Origin: Clostridia bacterium | GTDB lineage: Bacteria > Bacillota > Sulfobacillia > SLMV01 | Assembly: GCA_003551365.1 (NCBI GenBank) | Contig: PUMM01000072.1 | Location: forward strand, 1-53,559 | Direction of reading: 5' to 3' | Length of the DNA: 53,559 bases | In this document: positions 36,978 to 45,175 of the stretch, one piece after another | Layout: every line of letters begins with the position of its first letter | How positions within the stretch are numbered: position 1 is the first letter of the stretch | Notes under the pieces: model-generated | Told to the model about the DNA's origin: nothing | Databases searched by the model: none | Seen by the model: the letters and a program-made list of their open reading frames with translations, nothing else | Program-made: the position numbers and the translations under genes

Positions 36978-37898
36978 ATGTATGATGTGATTATCGTCGG
37001 TGGTGGGCCGGGAGGGCTCACGGCCGCTATATACACCAGCAGGGCCGGGTGGAATACCGCAGTCCTGGAGAAGGAGATGCCCGGCGGGCTAATGGCCAGC
37101 ACAGACGTTATCGAGAACTGGCCGGGGCGCCCGGCGGTCAGCGGGGCAGAACTGGCGGAGGATTTCCGGGAGCACGCGGAGCGTTTTGGGGCCGAACTGG
37201 TCATGGATGAGGCCCAGTCGCTCGACATCTCGTCTGAGGTGAAAACCGTTCGTGGGGCGGCTGGAGAGTATTCTGGCCGAGCACTGGTTCTGGCCACTGG
37301 TTCTGCCCCCCGCACCCTGGGAGTTCCCGGGGAGGCGAGGTTGACCGGCCGCGGCGTTTCGTACTGTGCTACATGCGACGGTGCCTTCTTCGGTGGGAAG
37401 GAAGTGGCCTGTGTGGGCGGGGGCGACGCGGCCGTGCAGGAGGCGTTATTCCTCACTCGTTTCGCCAGTAAGGTCTATCTCATTCACCGGCGGGATGAGC
37501 TCCGCGCTGTACAGGCTCTGCAGGAGCGTCTCTTCGCCAGTGAGCAGATCGAGGTCGTCTGGAATTCCGTGGTCGAGGAGATCATGGGAGACGAGAGCGT
37601 GACCGGTCTGCAGGTTCACAATGTGACGGTGGGACAGAGCAGGGAACTGCCGGTATCCGGAGTGTTCATATATGTGGGACACCGCCCCGCCACCGGGTTC
37701 GTGTCGGGCGAACTGGAGCTGGACGCCGATGGATACATAAAGGCAGATGAGGATCTGGGGACCTCCGTGCCCGGCGTATTTGCCGTTGGCGATGTCAGAC
37801 ACCGGCTGCAGAGGCAGATTGCCACGGCGGTGGGAGACGGGGCTACCGCAGCCATGGCCATTGAGGAGTACTTCAACCAGACGACTGCAGGGCGGTAG
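36978..37898 (+). CDS. trxB: Thioredoxin reductase-like FAD/NAD(P)-disulfide oxidoreductase
   Basis: MYDVIIVGGGPGGLTAAIYTSRAG; redox CATC in GVSYCATCDGAFF; VGGGDAAVQEALFLTRFASKVYLIHRRDELRA. Confidence 0.94.
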   Translation: MYDVIIVGGGPGGLTAAIYTSRAGWNTAVLEKEMPGGLMASTDVIENWPGRPAVSGAELAEDFREHAERFGAELVMDEAQSLDISSEVKTVRGAAGEYSGRALVLATGSAPRTLGVPGEARLTGRGVSYCATCDGAFFGGKEVACVGGGDAAVQEALFLTRFASKVYLIHRRDELRAVQALQERLFASEQIEVVWNSVVEEIMGDESVTGLQVHNVTVGQSRELPVSGVFIYVGHRPATGFVSGELELDADGYIKADEDLGTSVPGVFAVGDVRHRLQRQIATAVGDGATAAMAIEEYFNQTTAGR

Positions 37899-37997
37899 GC
37901 GGGCCGCAATTGCACTCCTTTGCTGTGACCTGCGGCAGGGCTGGGCGCAGCTGGTCGAGAATACCTCCTGCACAGATTAGGGGATGGGGGCGGTTCC

Positions 37998-38477
37998 GTG
38001 CAGCTGATTGATCTGGCCTACACCGCACAGATTACAGCGTTCATAGGTCTGTTCGGCTACCTGTATGCTGCTTTCATGCAGGTCAGGCTGGAGCGTACAC
38101 TGGATCGGTTGATGAACACCGAGGTCCAGCCCGATGACCTGCCGGAGGAGGAGCGCAGAACGCGGTACGCGCATCGCCGCGGGCAGCTGGGAGGCGCCAC
38201 GGAGTGGGAGATGCTGTCGTGGGATGAGAAGATGCACTACATGCAGCGGGAGAGAAATTTGAACTGGGCGGCCGCCGCGGCCGGCCTGTTGACGGTGCTG
38301 GGGGGAATTATCTGGGGCTGGGCAGAGGTCGGGCACGGCTGGGAGGAGGGTCTCGGAACCTTCTGGCTGGCGGTTCTGACGGCCCTGTTTTTGCTCGGGG
38401 CCGGCTATCTGAGTTATGCCCATTACCAGAGGTGGAAGCGGGGGCGGGCCGACTACCTGCGGACGAGGGGTGAGTGA
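37998..38477 (+). CDS. Hypothetical membrane protein
   Basis: TM segments at N-terminus and C-terminal half; GTG start. Confidence 0.6.
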   Translation: MQLIDLAYTAQITAFIGLFGYLYAAFMQVRLERTLDRLMNTEVQPDDLPEEERRTRYAHRRGQLGGATEWEMLSWDEKMHYMQRERNLNWAAAAAGLLTVLGGIIWGWAEVGHGWEEGLGTFWLAVLTALFLLGAGYLSYAHYQRWKRGRADYLRTRGE

Positions 38478-38481
38478 TGCC

Positions 38482-38877
38482 TCAACGGGTATCGGCAATC
38501 TGCCCTCCCAGCTCGCGCAGCACCGTCCGCACCCGGCGCATGCCGGAGCTGTCGACGGTGAGCAGCAGAGCCGGAGTGGGCCCGGTCTGCAGGTCGGCGT
38601 GTGCGACATCCGCAAGGGCTGAACGGGCCTTTCGGGCGGTGTGTACGGAGGCAAAGGTTATTCGCAGAGTTCTGCGCGTCACCGCCGGTTTGACTTCGGC
38701 GTCGTCGATCTGGCGGGCCGGAGGACCGACCGGATGCGGTCTGTGCCCGGAGCTGCCTTCGGTGTGTCTGATCGCGGAGCACCTCCCTGTCCCCATATGA
38801 TGCACAGCGACGGGGGGCACGTATTCCGGTTTACTTACGTTCGCCCACGCAGCGGGCATGTTATAATGATGTGTCAA
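38482..38877 (-). CDS. Possible small alpha/beta protein (start uncertain)
   Basis: RRTLRITFASVHTARKARSALADVAHADLQTGPTPALLLTVDSSGMRRVRTVLRELGGQIADT has a beta-alpha-beta-alpha pattern. Confidence 0.4.
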   Translation of the reverse strand: MTHHYNMPAAWANVSKPEYVPPVAVHHMGTGRCSAIRHTEGSSGHRPHPVGPPARQIDDAEVKPAVTRRTLRITFASVHTARKARSALADVAHADLQTGPTPALLLTVDSSGMRRVRTVLRELGGQIADTR

Positions 38878-38921
38878 TGCCAGTGTGAATGCAGCAGCAG
38901 GAACTCAATCGGAGGGATACA

Positions 38922-40667
38922 GTGAGCAAGATCAAGGATGCCAGTCACCTGGCGAGTGAATTGAAACGGATTGACAGCAAGGGTTACAAGGCATACAAGG
39001 ACATTGCTGGCACCTACGGGGTGGACGAGTTCACGCTATTTGTGGATCACGTACAGGGAGATCCCTTTGCCTCGCCATCCAAGGTTCGGCTGCGCCTCGA
39101 TGCCGGGCGCGCACAGTTTCCCAGCGATCTGTCCGACAATCCGGATCGGAGAATTGCCCTGGAGGATTACATCCTGCGCGCCTTTGATTCGGTGTTGAAT
39201 CGCGTGGCCAAGGGCAACCGCGGTTCCGGCAAGAGTGGAATGCTGGCGGTAGACCGACCGGGACAGCAGGTACTGGAGAGAACTGCCGTGGTCGTCACCT
39301 CCGAATACGTGGAGGTGCGCTTGGTCGCCGGACTGCCGGCGCGCGGGCGCAAAGTGCTGGGAATGCAGGCTCAGAAGATGCTGCTGGAAGAACTGCCGGC
39401 CGCCGGAAGAAGGGCCATGTATCACTCGGCGCTGGACGGGCGTGAAGTGCGGAAGTTCGTGCTGTCAGTGGAAGATGCGGCCAAGCTCAGACGGCAGCTA
39501 TCCTCCATGGGAGCAGTGGCCTTTGTGGCGGACGGGTCGATTCTTCCCCGCGAGTCGGGGGTATCGGAGAAACCGATGTTGCGCGACGAAGCAGTGCCGT
39601 TTCGCGCGCCCTCCTCGCTGAAAAGAGAGGCGACGCTGGCCAACGGTGGTCGCGTCTCCGGAATGGCGATTCCCGAGGGCGTGAATCTGATCGTGGGCGG
39701 TGGATATCACGGCAAGTCTACCCTGCTGGAGGCGCTGGATCGCGGGATATACAATCACATTCCTGGTGACGGACGGGAACTCGTGGTGACCCGCCCGTCC
39801 GCCATCAAGATCCGGGCGGAGGATGGCCGACAGGTGACCGGTGTGGACATACGTCCCTTTATCCGCGACCTGCCCAACAGGACTGACACCGGAAACTTCA
39901 CCACCCCCTCGGCCAGCGGTAGCACCTCCCAGGCCGCCAACATCATGGAGGCGCTGGAGATGGGTGCCGACACCCTGTTGGTAGATGAGGATACCAGTGC
40001 AACCAATTTTATGATGCGCGACATGCGTATGCAGCTGCTGGTGGCGGCGGATAAGGAGCCCATCACCCCGTTCATTGACCGGGTGCGCCAGCTGCATCGC
40101 CAGCTGGGCGTCTCCACCGTACTGGTGGTGGGCGGATCGGGCGATTATTTCGACGTGGCCGACACGGTGATCATGATGGATCATTATCGCCCCAAAAATG
40201 TGACCGCCGAAGCTGCCGAGATTGCGGAACGATTCCCCACGGGACGGGCGGAAGAATCGCCGGGCGGAATGCCGCGGCGCAACCGGCGTTTTCCCGACCC
40301 GGACAGCATAGATGCCCGGCACAGGGGACGCGTGAAGGTGAAGACGCGGGGAATGTCCACCATACAATTCGGCACGGAGACGATTGACCTGTCCAGCGTG
40401 GAGCAGCTGGTCGATTTCAGTCAGACGCGGGCCATAGCGGACGCCCTGGTTTCGGTGCGCAGCCGATTTCCGGACATGTGCATTTACGATGCCCTGGAGC
40501 ACCTGGAGCGAGAGTTGGATCAGAAGGGTCTGGATGTGCTTTCGCCCTTCAGCGGGCATCCCGGGGACTATGCCCGCCCGCGCTGCATGGAGATCGCCGC
40601 GGCTCTGAACCGTCTGCGGTCGCTGCGCCTGCTGAAGACTGAGTACATGCGGACGGGAGGGGGATGA
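38922..40667 (+). CDS. Predicted ATPase of the ABC class (PF09818/COG3044-like)
   Basis: NLIVGGGYHGKSTLLEALDRGIYNHIPGDGRE, DTLLVDEDTSATNFMMRD; GTG start after GGAGGG. Confidence 0.85.
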   Translation: MSKIKDASHLASELKRIDSKGYKAYKDIAGTYGVDEFTLFVDHVQGDPFASPSKVRLRLDAGRAQFPSDLSDNPDRRIALEDYILRAFDSVLNRVAKGNRGSGKSGMLAVDRPGQQVLERTAVVVTSEYVEVRLVAGLPARGRKVLGMQAQKMLLEELPAAGRRAMYHSALDGREVRKFVLSVEDAAKLRRQLSSMGAVAFVADGSILPRESGVSEKPMLRDEAVPFRAPSSLKREATLANGGRVSGMAIPEGVNLIVGGGYHGKSTLLEALDRGIYNHIPGDGRELVVTRPSAIKIRAEDGRQVTGVDIRPFIRDLPNRTDTGNFTTPSASGSTSQAANIMEALEMGADTLLVDEDTSATNFMMRDMRMQLLVAADKEPITPFIDRVRQLHRQLGVSTVLVVGGSGDYFDVADTVIMMDHYRPKNVTAEAAEIAERFPTGRAEESPGGMPRRNRRFPDPDSIDARHRGRVKVKTRGMSTIQFGTETIDLSSVEQLVDFSQTRAIADALVSVRSRFPDMCIYDALEHLERELDQKGLDVLSPFSGHPGDYARPRCMEIAAALNRLRSLRLLKTEYMRTGGG

Positions 40668-40671
40668 GCAC

Positions 40672-41394
40672 ATGCCCGAACGCCACCTGGTTGATGTGGC
40701 CGTGCGCAAGACCCCGAAATCCGGCCTTTCCACCAGCGGTGACAGTGTGGATGTGGTGGAGAGACCCCGCGGGGGGCTCTCCGTCGTCGCCGCGGACGGC
40801 CAGGGCAGCGGTGAACCGGCCAAGCGAGTCAGCAACCTGGTGGTGGCGCGGGCAACCTCATTGTTGGCCGAGGGCGCGCGCGACGGAGCCGTGGCGCGGG
40901 CGGTGCACGACAACCTCTATGCTCTGCGGGGCGGCAAGATAGTCTGTACGCTGGTTATCCTGTCCGTGGATCTGTACACTGGAACATTTGTCATATCACG
41001 TAACGGTAACGCCGGAGCGCTGTTCTTTGATGGGGAGAACATCACCACGCTGGATGAGCGAGTGCCGCCCATAGGGGTGCATCATTTCACCAAGCCAGCC
41101 ATACTGGAGTGCCCCATACGACCCGGAACCCGTGCCGCCATCTTCACCGACGGAGTGATACACGCGGGGAGAAAGCGGGGCCAGCAGCTGGGCGTTGCTC
41201 CCCTGGCCGATCATCTGCGGGAGGAGGATAGCCGCGCCTCGGTGCTGGCTGATGCGATGTTCTCGTCTGCTCTGGCTGCCGCGGGAGGGACTTCGATTGA
41301 TGATATGTCCCTGGCCGTGGTGACCCTACAACCCAGAGAGGTGGCCATGGGAGAGGCTGCGGTGCGCTCAATTGACATTGCGTTTCCGTATTGA
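40672..41394 (+). CDS. SpoIIE/PP2C-like serine phosphatase
   Basis: VAADGQGSG, DLYTGTFVISRNGNAG, AAIFTDGVIHAG, GGTSIDDMSLAVVTL. Confidence 0.75.
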   Translation: MPERHLVDVAVRKTPKSGLSTSGDSVDVVERPRGGLSVVAADGQGSGEPAKRVSNLVVARATSLLAEGARDGAVARAVHDNLYALRGGKIVCTLVILSVDLYTGTFVISRNGNAGALFFDGENITTLDERVPPIGVHHFTKPAILECPIRPGTRAAIFTDGVIHAGRKRGQQLGVAPLADHLREEDSRASVLADAMFSSALAAAGGTSIDDMSLAVVTLQPREVAMGEAAVRSIDIAFPY

Positions 41395-41779
41395 CTGTGC
41401 ACGCCTGCGACGACGCATACCGCGCCCGGCCGGACCGCCGCGGGTGGCGGTGGTAGGACCGTGTGCTGCCGGAAAGAGCACTCTGGTGGGCAAGCTGCGC
41501 CGTTTTGGGATCGATGCTCACTCGATCGCGCAGGAACACTCGAGCTTATCGCAGATGTATCTGCACCGCGATCCCGATTACGTGGTCTACCTGGAGGTCA
41601 GTCATCCGGAGATTGTCCGCCGTCGGGGCGTAAGGTGGGGCCCCGGCCGGCTGGGGCAGCAGAGAGAGCGACTGCGCACGGCCCGGGAGGACGCAGACCT
41701 GATAATTGCGACAGACGGAGTGAAGCCGGACGATATATGTCGCCGGGTCCTGGATTTCGTCAGGAAAGGGGCAAGTTGA
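41372..41779 (+). CDS. Small P-loop NTPase/kinase-like protein
   Basis: VAVVGPCAAGKSTLVGKL Walker A; overlaps end of phosphatase ORF. Confidence 0.75.
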   Translation: MTLRFRIDCARLRRRIPRPAGPPRVAVVGPCAAGKSTLVGKLRRFGIDAHSIAQEHSSLSQMYLHRDPDYVVYLEVSHPEIVRRRGVRWGPGRLGQQRERLRTAREDADLIIATDGVKPDDICRRVLDFVRKGAS

Positions 41780-41782
41780 GAC

Positions 41783-42454
41783 GTGGGTGAGCTGGGAGTA
41801 TCGGTGGAGCAGTTGAGGAAGGACGATGAGGTCATCGCCTACCTCAAACAGGGCGACAGACAGCTGGGGAATCTGGGATTGACGGAGCACGGGATCCGGC
41901 ATGCCGGACTGGTGTCAGACATTGCGTCCAACATCATGCTGCGACTGGGATATGATGATGAGGTGGCGGAGTTGGCGGCCATAGCCGGCTTTTTGCACGA
42001 CATCGGCAACGTGTTTCACCGGCATGATCACGCTCACGTGGGAGCAGTGTTGAGTCACCGCCTGCTGCGGGAGCGCCACCTTTCGCCAGCATGTACGGCC
42101 ATCGTGGTGGGCGCCATAGGCAACCACGAGGAGCGGGACGGGCAGATAGTCAGTGAGGTGAGTGCCGCCCTGGTGCTGGCCGACAAGTCGGACGTTCACC
42201 GATCCCGCGTTCGGCTGGAGGATCCGGCCCAGTTCGACATCCACGACCGGGTCAACTATGCAGCGGAACGCTCTTTTCTGGATGTGGATCGGGAGGACGA
42301 GAACGTGACCCTGCGGCTGGAGATTGATACCGAGCTGTCGCCGTTGATGGACTACTTTGAGATCTTCATGACCCGCATGATGATGTGTAGGCGGGCGGCG
42401 ACCTTTCTCGGACAGAGATTCTCCCTGGAGATGAACGGCATGCGGATGCTGTGA
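41783..42454 (+). CDS. HD-domain phosphohydrolase
   Basis: HGIRHAGLVSDIA, AGFLHDIGNVFHRHDHAHVGA, AIGNHEERDG, LADKSDVHRSRVR. Confidence 0.88.
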   Translation: MGELGVSVEQLRKDDEVIAYLKQGDRQLGNLGLTEHGIRHAGLVSDIASNIMLRLGYDDEVAELAAIAGFLHDIGNVFHRHDHAHVGAVLSHRLLRERHLSPACTAIVVGAIGNHEERDGQIVSEVSAALVLADKSDVHRSRVRLEDPAQFDIHDRVNYAAERSFLDVDREDENVTLRLEIDTELSPLMDYFEIFMTRMMMCRRAATFLGQRFSLEMNGMRML

Positions 42455-42467
42455 GCGGAGCGCTGAA

Positions 42468-42497
42468 TTGACACTATTTCTGAGGCGGGGATATAAT
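42468..42497 (+). promoter_or_regulatory. Consensus sigma-A promoter upstream of secD
   Basis: TTGACA (42468-42473), 18-bp spacer, TATAAT (42492-42497). Confidence 0.8.
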
Positions 42498-42536
42498 TTG
42501 GGACGCGTATCGGGCGTCCTGGAAGGGAGCGAGTGA

Positions 42537-43787
42537 ATGCGGAGTCAACGGCGAAAGACTCACCTGGCATACATTATCCTGCTGGTTCTGGTGATCGCCG
42601 GAGTTGGCTATTATTACGGGATTCATCAGCCGGTGTGGGATGAAATAACCAAGGGGTTGGATCTGGTGGGCGGTATCCACATTGTCCTCGAGGCCGAGGA
42701 TCCCGACGTGTCGGATCGGGCCATGGAATCGGCTCTGGAGGTAATCCGCCGGCGGGTTGACGGCCTCGGTGTGGCTGAGCCGGAGATAATGCGTGAGGGG
42801 GCCAGACGCATTGTGGTCAATCTTCCGGGAGTGCGTGACCCGGAGGAGGCCATGGAACTGGTCGGCAGGACGGCCCGCCTGGAGTTTACCGACGAGGATG
42901 GCAACGTTCTCCTCACGGGCGAACATCTGCACGAGGCCGGAGCCATGTTCCAGACCGACCAGATGGGAGCACAACAGCCCATTGTCAATCTGAAGTTCGA
43001 TGCCGAGGGCACCCGGCTTCTGGCTGAGGCGACCGAAAAGCATCTCGGTGAAAGGATCATAATCAAGCTGGACGATGAAGAGGTGCAGGCGCCGGTGGTG
43101 CGTAGTACCATCACCGACGGAAATCCCATCATTGAGGGATACGAGAGCCTGCAGGAGGCGCAGGAGATTGCCATCATTCTCAACTCGGGCGCTCTGCCGG
43201 TGGATCTTGAGCCGCTCCGCCCGCAGTTTGTCAGTGCCACGTTGGGAGAGGCAGCGGTGCAGCAGAGCTGGCAGGCGGCGCTCATCGGCGTGGCGGCGGT
43301 TATTGCCCTGATGATTGCCTTTTATCGCGTGCCGGGGGGTTGGGCCGTGTTGGCCCTCGGACTGTACATTGTCCTGCTTCTGGTCGCACTCAACACCATA
43401 GGAGCTACGCTGACTCTCCCGGGAATAGCCGGAATCATTCTATCCATAGGCATGGCTGTCGATGCCAACGTCATCATATTTGAAAGAATCAAGGAGGAGG
43501 TCCGGGGTGGAGCCACTCCCCGGGCGGGGATTGACAGCGGTTTCCGCACGGCATTTCGCACCATCGTCGATGCCAACGTCACTACACTGATCGCCGCGGG
43601 AGTTCTGTACTGGCTGGCCAGCGGCCCCATTCGGGGGTTTGCCGTGACCCTGTCGCTGGGCATTGTGGTGAGCATGTTCACTGCTATGGTGATAACCCGC
43701 TTCGCACTCATTCAGCTGGCCGCTGCGGGGCTAATCCGCGAGGGACCGGCCTTTTTCGGTACCAGAGGAGGACGAGCAAATGGCTAG
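42537..43787 (+). CDS. secD: Protein translocase subunit SecD
   Basis: KGLDLVGGIHIVLEAED, GLGVAEPEI, GIAGIILSIGMAVDANVIIFERIKEE. Confidence 0.95.
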   Translation: MRSQRRKTHLAYIILLVLVIAGVGYYYGIHQPVWDEITKGLDLVGGIHIVLEAEDPDVSDRAMESALEVIRRRVDGLGVAEPEIMREGARRIVVNLPGVRDPEEAMELVGRTARLEFTDEDGNVLLTGEHLHEAGAMFQTDQMGAQQPIVNLKFDAEGTRLLAEATEKHLGERIIIKLDDEEVQAPVVRSTITDGNPIIEGYESLQEAQEIAIILNSGALPVDLEPLRPQFVSATLGEAAVQQSWQAALIGVAAVIALMIAFYRVPGGWAVLALGLYIVLLLVALNTIGATLTLPGIAGIILSIGMAVDANVIIFERIKEEVRGGATPRAGIDSGFRTAFRTIVDANVTTLIAAGVLYWLASGPIRGFAVTLSLGIVVSMFTAMVITRFALIQLAAAGLIREGPAFFGTRGGRANG

Positions 43788-44700
43788 GGAAGACAGGCCG
43801 ACCGACGAGAGGCTGCCACTGCCGAACTTCCGTTTCGCCGAGCGCGGTCGGCTGTGGTTCACAATATCTGCCGCAATAATCCTCATCGGCCTCATCAGTC
43901 TGGCAGTGCAGGGACTGAACCTCGGAGTGGACTTCACCGGGGGATCGGTGCTGGAGCTGGATTTCGTGCAGCCGGTCACTGCGGAGGAGATGGAGGAAGT
44001 TATAGCGGAGTATCCGGTCATGCGCGGAGCCATGGTGCAGCGGATAGGGGAGGAAACCATCCGCATCCGCTCGCCGCAGCTTCCCGAGGGAGATGAGCGC
44101 GAAGAGATGTACGCCAACCTGGAAGAGCTCGGGGAGTACGAAATCGCCATGCTCGATGAGGTTTCGCCGGTGATCGGCCGGGAGTTGACGCGGGACGGCA
44201 TGCTGGCGGTGGCCATTGCCATAGTCGGTATGGTCGCCTACATCACCATACGGTTCGAGTACAGGTTCGCGGTCTGCGCCATAGCTGCCCTGATTCACGA
44301 CAGCGTTCTCACGCTGGGTCTGTTTTCCATAATGCAGGTGGAGATAGACAGCGCGTTTATCGCCGCCGTACTGACCATCGTGGGGTACTCAGTCAACGAT
44401 ACTATTGTGATTTTCGACCGGGTGCGCGAGAATATCCGCTACCGCAAAACCGGCGAGTATCTGGACCAGATGGTGAATCGCAGCATACGTCAGTCGCTGA
44501 TGCGCAGCCTGGCCACGTCGCTGACGACCTTTGTGGCCATAGGAGCACTGGCTGTCTTCGGGGGCGCGGCACTGCGGAATTTCACCATCGCTCTTCTTAT
44601 AGGTGTGGTGGTGGGCACTTACTCATCACTGTTCATAGCCAGCCCCCTGTGGGTGTTGTGGCAGAAGGTTCGACCCAGCAAGCTTATTTCCCAGGTGTGA
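43780..44700 (+). CDS. secF: Protein translocase subunit SecF
   Basis: LNLGVDFTGGSVLELDF, TIVGYSVNDTIVIFDRVREN, RSIRQSLMRSLATSLTTF. Confidence 0.95.
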   Translation: MAREDRPTDERLPLPNFRFAERGRLWFTISAAIILIGLISLAVQGLNLGVDFTGGSVLELDFVQPVTAEEMEEVIAEYPVMRGAMVQRIGEETIRIRSPQLPEGDEREEMYANLEELGEYEIAMLDEVSPVIGRELTRDGMLAVAIAIVGMVAYITIRFEYRFAVCAIAALIHDSVLTLGLFSIMQVEIDSAFIAAVLTIVGYSVNDTIVIFDRVRENIRYRKTGEYLDQMVNRSIRQSLMRSLATSLTTFVAIGALAVFGGAALRNFTIALLIGVVVGTYSSLFIASPLWVLWQKVRPSKLISQV

Positions 44701-44791
44701 GGCTCCCCTGATGCATGCGAGCGGGAAGAGCTATTTCCGGGCCCGGGTAATGGGCAAACTCCGGTCATGATGAAGGTGGAAGGGATCCGCT

Positions 44792-45175
44792 ATGAGATTT
44801 ACGCTGATTCTCACATTGACACTGGCTGTGGCTCTCATCATCGCCATATTTGCCGCGCAGAATCCGGTTCTGGTAACCATTCAGTTCTTCCACTGGCGGG
44901 CAGAGACCTCTCTGGCAGTGGTTGTGGTGGCCTCTGTGGCGGTGGGGGCTCTGCTGCACGGGGTGGTCAGTGCCCTCCGTCACCTGCTGCGGGGCATCAG
45001 GCATCGCGAGGCTCTGCGTCAGATCGAGGAGTTGGAGCACGAGCGAGATCAGCTGCAGCAGAGCAATGAGCAGCTGCGGGGACAGCTGGAGGGCCTGAAG
45101 CGGCGGGAAACGGAAGAGGCCCCGCCGGAGGATGACACCTCACCGGACGCCCGGAAGGAGGAGGATTCCTCATAG
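44792..45175 (+). CDS. LapA-like (DUF1049) membrane protein
   Basis: AAQNPVLVTIQFFHWRAETSLAVVVVASVAVGALL; coiled-coil tail. Confidence 0.75.
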   Translation: MRFTLILTLTLAVALIIAIFAAQNPVLVTIQFFHWRAETSLAVVVVASVAVGALLHGVVSALRHLLRGIRHREALRQIEELEHERDQLQQSNEQLRGQLEGLKRRETEEAPPEDDTSPDARKEEDSS

